A stretch of DNA of 64,000 nt from Lumbricus terrestris (Eukaryota > Annelida > Clitellata > Crassiclitellata > Lumbricidae). Below the pieces are notes generated by a model that saw nothing but the letters and a program-made list of their open reading frames with translations, did not search any database and was not told where the DNA came from. This document shows positions 13,001 through 23,681 of this stretch, one piece after another. Where the stretch lies: the NCBI GenBank assembly GCA_949752735.1, contig OX457039.1, forward strand, positions 30,098,786 to 30,162,785, in the 5' to 3' direction. Position 1 is the first letter of the stretch; every line of letters begins with the position of its first letter. Position numbers and translations under genes: made by a program.

Positions 13001-16000
13001 AATAGGCCCTGCCCTTCCCTCAACTCCCACATAGTCAAGGAGAGTTCAAGTAAGGAAGCCCAGAGGGGTAATAGGTAGCTAACACTCACAATATAATCAA
13101 TGCAAAGATAAATGCCCGCATGTGAAAGGCGTTAATAACCGCTGGAGATACCACCATAACCGTGAACCACAGGCGGTGCTTCCATCAAACGACACGACGA
13201 ATGCCTTTCCCTGTCTACTCCTTGTGCCTCGACAATTAGTCAGACATGTGTCATCTTCTACCAGTGAGAGTTGATTCCCTTCTTTAGTAGTATATGCAAG
13301 TCGCCGTTAAATGAAATTTTCATTTTTAATGCGTTTTTAGCATTCTCACTTATCGCAAAATTGAGGCTGAATTGATATAACTTTGGATCAACATTTTAGC
13401 CATTTCCTTTGTTCTAAATCATCATCGAATAATTCTTTGCAAAATCATATGGCTTTAATTAATTTATTGCCATTTTCTAAATGGTTTCGTGTAACCAAAA
13501 CTCAAAATAGGCTTAATTGATTCAGTAAATATAGTGGCAGTATTATCAAAACTTAGTTACATTTTTTACCGTCTGAGAACAGGCAAACAGCCAGTTAGGA
13601 ATAGTTGCAATAAAAAACATAATAAACCTAATAATAAGAAGCACATGGCAAAGAGTCATAGAAACGAAAATTCAGCACAACAACTTGAGGTTTCTCAAGG
13701 TTCTTAAAACTTGCCAATTACATAAGTCCCACTTCTTAGATACCAAGTAACTCTGCTCAATGGTATTGTGGAACTGATAACCAACCACAAACCCTGGCAC
13801 ATCCAGGGTAAGTTTATTTTTCTGGAACATGATCCACTGAAAATTTCAGCATATTGGTATAACCCACATTAGCACTTCACACTTTTCTATATAGAAGGGC
13901 TCGGTGCAACTCTAGAGCAGCTATCTGGAAACTATGGCATTACAAAAAGACATAGTTGGATACACAGATATGTAGATTGTAGATAGATGGAAATATCATC
14001 CAAACTTAAGAACTCTAGTCGATGCAGATTTGAATGAAGCTTGGCAGTTGATTGATGAAACTCACCTCCTCCATTGGACATCAACTGACTGACAGCAGCT
14101 TCCAGATGCGGAACATCGCCGGCTCCATCCATCGGTCCGTACTGAATGACAGGCTCTGTGCGATGAAAGATGACCTGATCGTCTTCTGGCATGAGGTCTA
14201 AGTCACTTTCGTTCTCATCTTCAGCATCTTCTACAAACCACAAATAAAAAATTTTAAACTCAGATTTGTTGACTGTTACTGTCTGATGAAGTCTTGTAAC
14301 TTTTTTATATTTGAATCTAACTCAGTCTTATCTTGCTTAAAATTTGCCCAGTCAGTGGTAATGTATGCCAGGAGGTAAGATGTGCAGGAACATGGCCCAG
14401 CACATTGTTACTGTGTGTAACATTAAAATACACAGCTACGACAAGCTACATAGTACTGCAAGTCAATGACATTGCTTAGAGCCAATGGGAGAATATGAAT
14501 ATTTGCAGAAGGCCAAGTAAGAAATAAATGAATAATTTAGTGAACTTGCATCTACGTTTTAAAATACGATTTTCTGACGACTATGTACGTTTTTAGCAGT
14601 CACCGGAACAAAACATTCGATGGGTTGACATAAGAAGCAAATCTAAAGAATTGTATTTAGTAAAGTTGAGCAGTACCCTCGTCTTCTCCAACATCTAGAT
14701 CCGGGTGGAGACGTTGGCATGCGGACATTGTTTGAAACATAGACGTCACTAAAGAACATGCAACTCAATGTATAATCTGATTAATCTCCATATTTTTATG
14801 TGATATGAAATCTTGTACTAAATGTATGCATACATTGCATTGGTCATGTTATAATTTAGTAAAAATATTTCATTGGTATGCATAGAACAAAGTGACATTA
14901 CACTAACTAGTAAATATACAAATCAATTGATTCATGGTAAACCATGTGGCACCTAAGAGTGATCACAGGTAAGATCAGTTGGCATAGCAGGCATCAGAAG
15001 ATGAATAGTCAATAGGTCTAAAAACCTGATTAATAGAGTCTGTGGCTTAAATTTGCCTTCAAAAGTTTATGATTTTTGTGACATATATTAACTTAACACT
15101 TCAGTAGACAATTGTTGTCTGGAGGTTAGTTAGTCCATTGGTACAGTTAATTTCTTCACTAAATTCTACACATCCTATGACAGATAATCATCACAGATAC
15201 AGAAAATCTTGGGGTTTTAATGGCTCGGTCCCATACCAGCTAACATCAGTGGTAGTTTCTGAAATGAAGATGAGAATATTTGCAATCTAGAAGACACAGT
15301 TTCCCAAGAAACACACCCCACGTTAAGTTAGACACCAGTTCACGATGGAATGTATTGCCTTCAACCATCCTTTATCTAAAGACTAGCCACACCCCAGAAA
15401 ATCTTGCTCCATCCACTTCTGCTTCTTATCTCATTTCTCACCCACAGTTTCTCATCAACTTAATCAATGATCAAACGATAATCCAGCCTAAGACTTCATC
15501 TAATCAGTCTCCACCATTTTAAGCCTTAATTAGCCATTCAACAACATACACTGGAAACATCTGGAGACAATCAGAATTTGTTGGCGCCTTACCTCCGGAT
15601 AATTCTGGGATAATTCTGGTGCAAAAACACGGAATCAGGAAATTGCTGACATGACTAATTTTATTCTGTATGGCAAATAGGATATTACACTAGGTTTTTC
15701 TAAATTGGGTCACACGTAATTTTTATATGAGTAGCCACCTTCCATTCTGGTAGCTGAGAAGCAGCAACAAGGTCTAAACAAATCTGGCAAGGCGTAAATT
15801 CACTGTATCTGACGTCCTGCAGGCAGTTTATAAAAGCAATTAAGAAAGTCGTTTTGATCTTTGCAGTGATTTTGGCTACAATCTGATAGCAAAGAACACG
15901 CACCACAGGATGAAAATAATGATCAAGATGACATGTCGCATATATATACTGCAAGATCCTTGAAATCAAAACATTGAGTCTTACAGTGCAACTGTAATGG

Positions 16001-19000
16001 CAAACATCAAAGGCCAGAAATGAGTCTACCAGGCTTGCAGCTATGCTGTACTTCTTCATTAAAAGTAAACTCAAAGCCACTCACATGCACTTGAGTCTTC
16101 CGGAGCAAACCGCAACTCAGTAACACTGGCGCCAGGTTCACCACTGCCATCCACTTCAGCTAAAAGAGTACGCAGTTCAAGTAATGCAGCAAAAAATCAT
16201 AACAAAAATTGGTTCATAAAGATGATAAAGTCATACAACACAGTAAAAATGCAATCATTGTCAGTTAATATTTTTCAAGCAGATCTGATCTAGCTTGATT
16301 ACCTGGTTCTTGCATGGCCGCTCCTCTGGCAGCAACTTGCACTTGTTTAGAGGAAATGTGGCATTTCTTGAGTCTTCAGCCGTTTCCTTACTAAGGAATG
16401 TGTCTTTGGGTAATTAATGTGTCCTAGCCCGTTTCAGTGATGCCCGCAGAGTTATTTTCGAGGATTTACATGCTCAAGAACGATATTTTATTTTATGCAG
16501 CACATGACAGCCATGTTTCTGGTAACAACTAATAACCGGGCTTCCTGCTTCTTTTGGAGACTTTCAGAATTGGACAATAACACTACAACATGACAAGACT
16601 TCACTGCTTGGATTCTATAGTATGCCACCTGGTCTGTTTCTGTGCTGCCTCCCAAGGAAATCGTAAGTAATTTGCGTGTTTTTCGGACGTTTTCAACACC
16701 TACGATCTTCACCACATGGCTGTCGCTTGTTTGTTGTGTGTTTACAATGAAAAAACCACGTCAATTGCATCATCCAAGAGTTTTGCTGCAGGGCTGAAGC
16801 ATTGGACTAGTCTACGCTCATATTACAACATTCATCTTTTACTACAATCATCTTGGCAGGAGTATAACATTGGCATTTATCCTTCCCAGTACATCTTTAG
16901 CAGGACATAATGGTTACTGAAGAAACCTCCTTTCCTCTAACAATTAACATCAACAATCAGACAGATTGGCACCTCTTTATGGCTGCCCCTACTTTATTTT
17001 TATTAGTTATGTGTTTTTGTGTGTGGCAGAGCTGTACTGCTATCACACACGTTCACAGGAGGTGGATAGTGGAACGACCTCTAGATATAGAAGCTAGCTG
17101 CGAAATAAGAAGGGTAAAACCTGACGAATAAGCAGCCGCAGACCAACAGCGGCAAGGCTACCAGGGCACAGTATGGGACGTGGGTGGCATCCTCTGAGAA
17201 AAGCTAATTAACTTCAAATAAGGCTCAAAAGAATTTATGACAACAACACAATTATTACACGGTCTACAAAGTTTCAATAAAATTAGAAAAAGCATACTAA
17301 CGGCCAAGACTGTTGTCCAGTATCACACATAGACATTCCTCAGGGAATCTTGAGAGATCTCTAGAAATAGCATGCATATTGATGGCAGGATATTCCACAG
17401 TAAAACCCATTCCGGCTGTTGTCACCCAGGCCAGACAACTGAAACAAATGAAAATTAAAAATTAAAAATAAAGATAAGCACATATATAGCACCACTTCAC
17501 ATTAACAAACTTCCAGTCTATTAATTAACCCTTTGCGTGCCAGAGGTGCTGAATTGCGACATTTGTAACATTGCCGTCCGTGCCAGAGGTGCAGAATTGC
17601 GACATTAGAGGTGTGTCCACTAAAGAAGATGCCAATTGAAAACCAGTCGTCTCTTAATGTAAACAAGGACATCGTTAACTAGGGCAATAACAAGGCTAAA
17701 AGTTTCCCATGGACAATTGTAATATAGGGTCGACGGTTAGGGGGGTAATTGACCCGAAAGTGGGGGGGATTTTCTCACGGTCATTCGCGGTAGTAATGGC
17801 TCAAATCTGACAGCCGTATTCATTGTATTGTAGTAGAGCGGCCTGGTGAAAAATTGTTCACTTTGTGATACAAGCATGAAATTTGGTACATACTATGAAA
17901 ATGTCATAAGAACAAGATTTGGCTATAGGGCCATCGCAGATTTGGCCCCTGGCCCCATTGGCGGCCATTTTTCAAAATGGCCGACCTCTTTACAGATTTT
18001 AAATTATCTCAGCTTCCAGTGCACTTAGAATCGTCATCTTGGTGTCAAAACATACATAGTTAGGGGCGAGGATCCCAGCAGAGCCATTGAAAATGTTCCC
18101 CATGGCTTCAATGGCGGCCATTTTCCAAAATGGCCGAACTAAAAAAATAATACTTCAATATCTCAGCCACCAGTACACTTAGAATCGTCATCTTGGTGTC
18201 TAAACATACATAGTTTGGGGCGAGGATTCCAGCAGAGCCATTGAAAATGTTCCCCATGGCTTCAATGGCAGCCATTTTCCAAAATGGCCGACCTAAAAAG
18301 GATATTTCAATATCTCAGCCTCCAGTACACTTAGAATCGTCATCTTGGTGTCTAAACATACATAGTTTGGGGCGAGGACCCCAGCCATAGCAACCACCAT
18401 TCTCCATAGCAACCACCATAGCAACCACCATTCACCATAGCAACCACCATTCTCCATAGCAACCACCATAGCAACCCCCATTCTCCATAGCAACCACCAT
18501 AGCAACCACCATTCTCCATAGCAACCACCATAGCAACCACCATTCTCCATAGCAACCACCATAGCAACCACCATTCTCCATAGCAACCACCATAGCAACC
18601 ACCATTCTCCATAGCAACCACCATAGCAACCACCATTCTCCATAGCAACCACCATAGCAACCACCATTCTCCATAGCAACCACCGTTCTCCATAGCAACT
18701 ACCCTCCATAGCAACACCATTCACCATAGCAACCACCATTCTCCATAGCAACCACCATAGCAACTACCCTCCATAGCAACACCATTCACCATAGCAACCA
18801 CCATTCTCGGTGTACGACTCTGGACATCATATTTATATGGACAATTATTTTAGCTCCCCCGCGCTGTTTGTTGACCTGAAAATGAAGCAACTGGGTGCCT
18901 GTGGAACTTTGAGGACCAATCGAATGGGAGTACCACAGCAAATAAAGTCAACCAAGCTCAAGAAGGAGGGTCCGGCAGTGACAGAGAGGGATGGCGATGG

Positions 19001-22000
19001 TCTGCTATACATATCATGGTTCGATAGAAAACAAGTGAATCTGATATCGTCAATTCACAGCACACTAGTGTTTCGAAAAACTGTTCGTACAAAATCCACA
19101 ACAAGTCGAAGGAGAATAGTTGATAAACCAGTGGCTATTGAACTGTACACACGCTACATGCAGGGTGTCGACCGCTCAGACCAACTTCTATGGTACAATC
19201 TGTGCAGACATAGGCAGCAGAAGTGGTGGAAAAAACTGTTCATCTATCTATTAGAAATCTGTATTGTCAACGCCGGGGTCATAAACCGGGAACTACATCA
19301 AGGTCAACGTTTCGATCCAACAAAGTTCCGCATGGATGTTGCACGAGGGTTACTTGCTGGATATCAGCGACCACTTTCCAGAATTGGTCGCAGGCCTTTG
19401 CAGCCACTGCCAAGTCGACTAAGTGAGAGACATTTCATATCAAACATTACAAGTACAACCTCTGGTGGAAAATCTCCACGACCGGACTGCGTGGTGTGCT
19501 CTGATCGGAGTCTCAAGCGGCACCAGATTAGGACAATATGCAAACAGTGTGGAGTTCCATTGTGTGCAGTACCATGTTTTGAACGATACCACACATTGTT
19601 TGATTATAGAGCCAAGTGTACTGAAGAGTACCACCAGTGAACAGTTGAGCTAATCCTTATATCTATAATATAATATTTATTTTAGTATTTGTTCCAAAAT
19701 GACAAACTGCTTTGTGATTAAATGAAATATTGCATGCAATATATCTCATGAAATGACTGAACAATATTCAAATGATCGATGCAAATTCTCAGAATGAATT
19801 GTACTCCTTATAGAGTTAGTCGAGCGATCATTGGACCCATATTCTTCTGTTCTTCATAAATCAAAGTTGTTTTTTTATATCATTGTTGGGTGCTGATGCT
19901 GCTTTTTAATTGCAAATATGATTTTGGTGAACTTTGTGCTTTTTCTGTAATGACATACTTGAATGTGTCTCTTGCTTTCACAAAGAATTATATTATGTAT
20001 ATTTATTTCAAGCTGATTTGAGTTTTTTCTGTAGATAAATTCCAGATTCTTATACATACATACTATGTTAAGGAGAATGGTTGCTATGGACGGTGGTTGC
20101 TATGGAGAATGGTGGTTGCTATGGTGGTTGCTATGGAGAATGGCGGTTGCTATGGATGGTTGGTTGCTATGGAGAATGGTGGTTGCTATGGCGGTTGCTA
20201 TGGACGGTGGTTGCTATGGAGAATGGTGGTTGCTATGGTGGTTGCTATGGAGAATGGCGGTTGCTATGGATGGTTGGTTGCTATGGTGGTTGCTATGGAG
20301 AATGGTGGTTGCTATGGTGGTTGCTATGGAGAATGGTGGTTGCTATGGTGGTTGCTATTGAGAATGGTGGTTGCTATGGCGGTTGCTATGGACGGTGGTT
20401 GCTATGGAGAATGGTGGTTGCTATGGTGGTTGCTATGGAGAATGGCGGTTGCTATGGATGGTTGGTTGCTATGGAGAATGGTGGTTGCTATGGTGGTTGC
20501 TATGGAGAATGGTGGTTGCTATGGTGGTTGCTATGGAGAATGGTGGTTGCTATGGTGGTTGCTATGGAGAATGGCGGTTGCTATGGATGGTTGGTTGCTA
20601 TGGAGAATGGTGGTTGCTATGGCGGTTGCTATGGACGGTAGTTGCTATGGAGAATGGTGGTTGCTATGGAGAATGGTGGTTGCTATGGTGGTTGCTATGG
20701 AGAATGGCGGTTGCTATGAACGGTGGTTGCTATGGAGAATGGTGGTTACTATGGAGGTTGCTATGGAGAATGGTGGTTGAAAGAGTGGTTGCTATAGAGA
20801 ATTGTTGCTATGGAGAATTGTTGCTATGGACAGTGGTTGCTATTGAGAATTATCGCCAAGGAAGGGTGATTGCTATGGAGAATGGTTGCTAAGGAGAATG
20901 GTTGCTAAGGAAAATGGTTGCTAAGGAAAATGGTTGCTATGGATGGTGGGTTGCTAAGGAGAATGGATGTTCAGGTGGATGTTGCAAAGGAAGCTAATGA
21001 GGTTACTAAATATGCTGTAGCAGATCAAAAGCTGGTTGCTAAGAGAATAGTTGCAAATAATAGGGGTTGCTAAGGAGAATTGTTGCCAAGGAAAGTCGGT
21101 TGCTAAGGAGAGTGGTTGCTGAGGATTCTGGTGGCTAATGAAGCTTGTTACTAAAGATTCTAATGCTGATCTCGAGCTGCTCTGTATGGAAAATGGTTGC
21201 TAGAAAGAATGATTGCTAATGTTAGCAGTTGCTAAGGAAACCGGTTGTTAAGGAAGCAGGTCGAGTGGTGCCGGTGGGGGGGTTGTTTGGTGACACTATC
21301 TTGTGAAATAACAAGCACAAACATTTTTTGCAGCCTTTTATGATATTTTTCATGATATTTTGATATATTTATGCTGTTCGGCATTTTAAGACCACCACAC
21401 CTAAAAAGAGCAAAACCTTACCTGCAAATACATGCTGAAAATTTGTACATAATTAAATTCTAAACAAATTCGATGTTTACACTTTTGTTCTATCTGCTGT
21501 ACTTTATGAGATACAATGGTTTTACCATTAAGCAGTGAAATGGACCAGAATCTCAAAAAGAATCTGGCCGTGGAGGGAACAACAGCAAAAAAAATCTGGC
21601 ATGCAAAGGGTTAAGCACTCCGATACAGTGTTGCAAACACACTTTAAATTTTAAAAAGCTTTAAACTTTAAATAAACTAAAATTATAAAATACAAGCATC
21701 ATTAAATTTTGTTGTGCTGACTTACAATACAGGTTAATTTCATCAAACATCTCCTGTCAAAAAGATTTTCCAGCAAAATTAAAGTGAAATGACATAACTG
21801 TCTTGTTACATTGCCATCAATGACAATATTTTCACCCTAATTTCAAACTTCTTAACTCTGGTGAAGTAAATGCATCACAACTAGTAACAGTTTCTTGTTT
21901 TAGTATATGGAGTCACATGATGTTTTCATATAATAAATTATGACCAAAGAAATCATGATCGTATGCTCTTCGTACCAGAGTGTTACTTATCACTTAAACC

Positions 22001-22578
22001 GCATATATGCTGGTCACCAAGCGCAGAAAGGTTTTGGACACATAAATATTTTGGTAGCTTACATACCAGTAAGTATCCTATTACATGTACTTTCATATCA
22101 TGGTAAGTCTGCTACCAGTACCACATGTGTTTCAACATGTGTTTCAACTATTTCGTAGTCACAAGGATGATGGAAATTTCTTTATAACAGTGGTTGTGTT
22201 AACTGACTGAAATCCAAATTCTGGCTATTGAAAGTGGAGCACTTTAAATGGGTGCTAAAACGAATCAGGTAAAGTGAAATAACCTCAATTTCAAAATTGC
22301 AGACAAAAGTAGAATTATTCAAACAGCACTACAGGTAAAGATTGCATTTCGAATTTGCCCATCAGTATCATCTATGTAAATATGTGAACATAATATAACA
22401 CAAAAATACCCAGTTAGAGAAACTCATACAGGAACATTCAGTGGCTTATATTGTAGCGTTACCTTTCAGCTATAAGAAGAGAACCAGTGTCAAGAGCTTG
22501 ACAATTTATGTATGCCTTTGTATTTTCCTGCCGGTGCCTGACATCTAGTGGAGGCTCAATCAGTGTCACAAAAACCAT
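7022..22578 (-). CDS. CLNS1A: Methylosome subunit pICln (CLNS1A), seven coding exons
   Basis: pICln is the Sm-protein chaperone that binds Sm proteins and works with PRMT5 and WDR77 in cytoplasmic snRNP assembly. Minus-strand coding exons are 22463-22578, 17302-17438, 16303-16341, 16085-16159, 14677-14748, 14066-14230 and 7022-7095. All are bounded by AG/GT and join in phase, giving 225 residues (human about 237). Family landmarks, in order: start MVFVTLIEPP, then GSLLIAE and the PH-like core with GFTVEYPAINMHAISRD, then TELRFAPED, the SACQRLHPD stretch, an acidic EDAEDENESD segment, and the terminal QFEDAECDH, close to the conserved pICln C-terminus. The acidic loop usually found between the PH strands is nearly lacking. 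An acceptor-like AG precedes 22609, so an upstream untranslated exon is likely. Intron 1 contains the piggyBac element and the last intron contains LTR retrotransposon copy 1 in sense orientation. Confidence 0.93.
7131..7205. repeat. 30-bp tandem repeat interrupted by the LTR element
   Basis: The unit beginning TAACTTTAATAATACAATCA occupies 7131-7160 and 7161-7190. A third copy starts at 7191 and is cut at 7205 by retrotransposon copy 1. It resumes after the element at 13091 (ATATAATCAATGCAAAGATA). The insertion therefore landed in the third unit of a small satellite. Confidence 0.9.
7206..7653 (-). repeat. LTR of retrotransposon copy 1 (3' LTR in element sense)
   Basis: 448 bp, with the same sequence as 12643-13090 by eye. 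The polypurine tract CTGGTGGGGGGG (minus sense) abuts it at about 7656-7667. Open frames of 88 and 73 codons inside are shared by all four LTRs in the window and are not credible proteins. Confidence 0.95.
8252..12315 (-). pseudogene. Broken gag-pol of retrotransposon copy 1
   Basis: The same polyprotein as at 55573-60354 but with three lesions. (1) Near 12010 a repeat unit in the glutamate/lysine-rich N-terminal coiled-coil region has lost 2 nt, shifting frame after about 100 codons. (2) At 8696-8703 a 729-bp (243-codon) in-frame deletion joins the start of the reverse transcriptase domain straight to the segment before RNase H, removing the YLDD catalytic box. (3) A T run at 8364-8369 has one extra T, shifting frame inside the C-terminal RNase H region. 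The Gag zinc knuckle CAFCRAPGHTKASC (first Cys codon 11031-11033), protease DSG and integrase HHCC/DDE motifs remain. It cannot encode active reverse transcriptase. Confidence 0.93.
12643..13090 (-). repeat. LTR of retrotransposon copy 1 (5' LTR in element sense)
   Basis: 448 bp. In element sense it is followed after 2 nt by the primer-binding site TGGGGTCTCTCGGG, just below 12643. No difference from the partner LTR was seen. Confidence 0.95.
14749..16084. other. pICln intron, nothing recognised
   Basis: The intron between the exons at 16085-16159 and 14677-14748. It contains a 126-codon minus-strand open frame (15700-16080), but that frame has no recognisable content, and the pICln reading frame passes over the intron in phase. 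Confidence 0.5.
17930..18385. repeat. Tandem repeat, about 153-bp unit, nearly three copies
   Basis: Equivalent positions recur at 18081 and 18234 (AGAGCCATTGAAAATG). Each unit carries an inverted-repeat motif GGCCATTTT-CC-AAAATGGCC and the string CTTAGAATCGTCATCTTGG. The first unit is the most diverged. It lies inside the piggyBac element, directly before the left satellite array. Confidence 0.85.
18385..18815. repeat. Left satellite array, CCATAGCAACCACC type, 31-bp period
   Basis: Alternating CCATAGCAACCACCATTCT and CCATAGCAACCA segments give a 31-bp higher-order unit (for example TTCTCC at 18481, 18512 and 18543). As 31 is not a multiple of three and no stop arises, all three minus-strand frames stay open, which explains the long Met/Trp/Leu/Gly/Cys-rich open frames here. 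These are not proteins. The array is the reverse complement of the array at 20066-20960. Confidence 0.95.
18810..19640 (+). pseudogene. piggyBac transposase, C-terminal half only
   Basis: A 276-codon open frame with no ATG at its start (it opens at GTG out of the satellite). It matches the C-terminal part of piggyBac-type DDE transposases (DDE_Tnp_1_7 family): the second catalytic Asp in IYMDNYFSS (residue 11), the third in GVDRSDQ (residue 121), the NLCRHRQQKWWKKLF segment, and a C-terminal Cys-rich zinc-binding domain (Cys 227, 230, 244, 247, 252, 256 with His 238 and 261). The region with the first catalytic Asp and the N-terminal domain is missing, its place taken by the left satellite array. 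It cannot encode a full transposase. The rest of the frame is undamaged, so the loss may be fairly recent. Confidence 0.9.
20066..20960. repeat. Right satellite array, GGTTGCTATGG type
   Basis: Built from GGTTGCTATGGAGAATGG and GGTTGCTATGG units, with variant GGATGGTTGG and GGACGG spacers. It is inverted relative to 18385-18815. It is homogeneous to about 20780 and decays outward (GGTTGCTAAGGAGAATGG forms) to about 21250. Open frames of 98-227 codons run through it in all plus frames and are artefacts of the repeat. Confidence 0.95.
21615..22462. other. pICln intron 1 remainder, nothing recognised
   Basis: AT-rich sequence between the piggyBac right TTAA and the donor of coding exon 1. No repeat or open frame of note. 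Confidence 0.4.
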
Positions 22579-23245
22579 TGTACCGAGATGTTCCCTATCA
22601 AACACAAATCTGGAAATCACAGAAACACAGGACATGAGAATTACTGAATAACTTTTCAGAGTTCATTCTCTGTTATCTAAATTTCTACCGCTGTGGGCTT
22701 TGCTAACTGTAGTCTTTCATTAACATAGAACCAAGCTAAACATGTGGCAGATCGCAGTTCAAAATCCAGAATGTCAATTCTTTCTTGTGGACTTTAATCT
22801 CTAAAACCAAATTTGGAATGGATCCCTGAAACTTATTTTTTAAGTGAAACTTTTTGTGTAAATTCTAACTTCATAATCTCAAAATTTCTATAGCACTTAA
22901 AAAAGTCATGTCGTGGTAACAAGCTAAATAAAAAACACTTAGTCAAAACAAAATTAATGTGGTAATTGTCAAGACTACCGTAGTCAAGTTCGACCAATCA
23001 ATCACTATATAGAAAATATGGTGCCTCCGGCTTTTATCGAATAGAGAACTGCTACCTACCAGCAACACCAACCCATAGTGCAAACACCAAGTAAAGAAAC
23101 AGACTTCAATTCGGTCCACAATACATCCACTAGCTACTAATGTAACACAGAACTACTTAAAGGCATATGTCTCTCTAGTTAGTCATAATGACAGTGCCGT
23201 ACACATAAGTAAGTAATGTTTGCCCCGATAGTAATTTCTTCTATT

Positions 23246-23670
23246 GCTGCAATAAAAAAATGTCCTATTTACTTACTTATCTAGAAATCGCGTTAATTTG
23301 TTGTGCTGATTACTTCCTTACTGAACGCATTTCATCTTGAGATGTCCTGATAGGTTGCAGTATTCTATTTTAGCGATTTCTTGGACGGCCATACAGATGT
23401 ATTATGGACAGGATTGCAGTCTACATGAATACCGTTTACATGGGCAGGATCGTAGTCTTTGCGATTACCGAATATTCTTTAATTGACCAATTGCCATCCG
23501 CATATTGGTGTACAAACATGGTAATAAGCATGCCAATCAGGTAATCCCAAAGACTGCGTACCTGTGTACATAAAAATATGGATGCCAACGACTGGCCAAA
23601 ATAGAGCGCTGCGACCTATTTCATTCTCATCATTTCGGTAATGATGCAATGTGCTCAGTAAGTAATCACT
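23246..23670. repeat. Fold-back repeat, copy 1
   Basis: The left arm (about 23310-23385: TGATTACTTCCTTACTGAAC, then AGGTTGCAGTATTCTA) is matched by an inverted right arm at about 23590-23665 (AGAGCGCTGCGACCTAT, then GCTCAGTAAGTAATCA). An inner inverted pair surrounds GATCGTAGTCTTTGCGATTACC and GGTAATCCCAAAGACTGCG. A diverged copy lies at 24708-24905. No coding content was seen. It looks like a hairpin-type non-autonomous DNA element. Confidence 0.6.
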
Positions 23671-23681
23671 GCCAGATATAA

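Larger units (their letters stand above)
7206..13090 (-). mobile_element. Ty3/gypsy (Gmr1-like) LTR retrotransposon, copy 1, defective
   Basis: A 5885-bp element with 448-bp LTRs at 7206-7653 and 12643-13090, flanked by the 4-bp target duplication ATAT (7202-7205 and 13091-13094). LTR termini are TG...CA in the minus-strand sense. It lies in the last intron of pICln, same strand as the gene. By eye the two LTRs do not differ, so the insertion looks recent. The coding region is damaged (see 8252-12315). It differs from copy 2 at 54478-61103 by a few LTR substitutions, so the two copies are independent insertions and not one local duplication. Confidence 0.95.
17529..21610 (+). mobile_element. 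piggyBac transposon remnant with inverted satellite arrays
   Basis: A 4082-bp element bounded by TTAA target duplications (17525-17528 and 21611-21614). Terminal inverted repeats are CCCTTTGCGTGCCAG at the left and CTGGCATGCAAAGGG at the right, one mismatch in 15 and of CpG-to-TpG type. A subterminal motif GTGCCAGAGGTGC...GAATTGCGACATT occurs twice at the left end. Inside, in order, are a 153-bp tandem repeat, a satellite array of CCATAGCAACCACC type, the C-terminal part of a piggyBac transposase, and a second array in inverted orientation that decays to about 21250. The element sits in pICln intron 1, with its transposase fragment antisense to the gene. The N-terminal half of the transposase is absent. 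Confidence 0.92.

Noticed and set aside
15700..16080. 126-codon minus-strand frame inside pICln
   Set aside because: Lies wholly in an intron; the pICln frame splices over it in phase and its translation resembles nothing.
18293..18763. Long minus-strand open frames (122-156 codons) rich in Trp, Leu, Gly, Cys, Tyr
   Set aside because: They are translations of the 31-bp satellite, open in every frame of that strand; no credible protein.
20065..20892. Plus-strand open frames of 98-227 codons
   Set aside because: Same satellite in inverted orientation; the frames are equivalent shifts of one repeat.
18385..20960. CRISPR-like regular repeats
   Set aside because: Units are contiguous with no unique spacers, and the window is clearly animal DNA.
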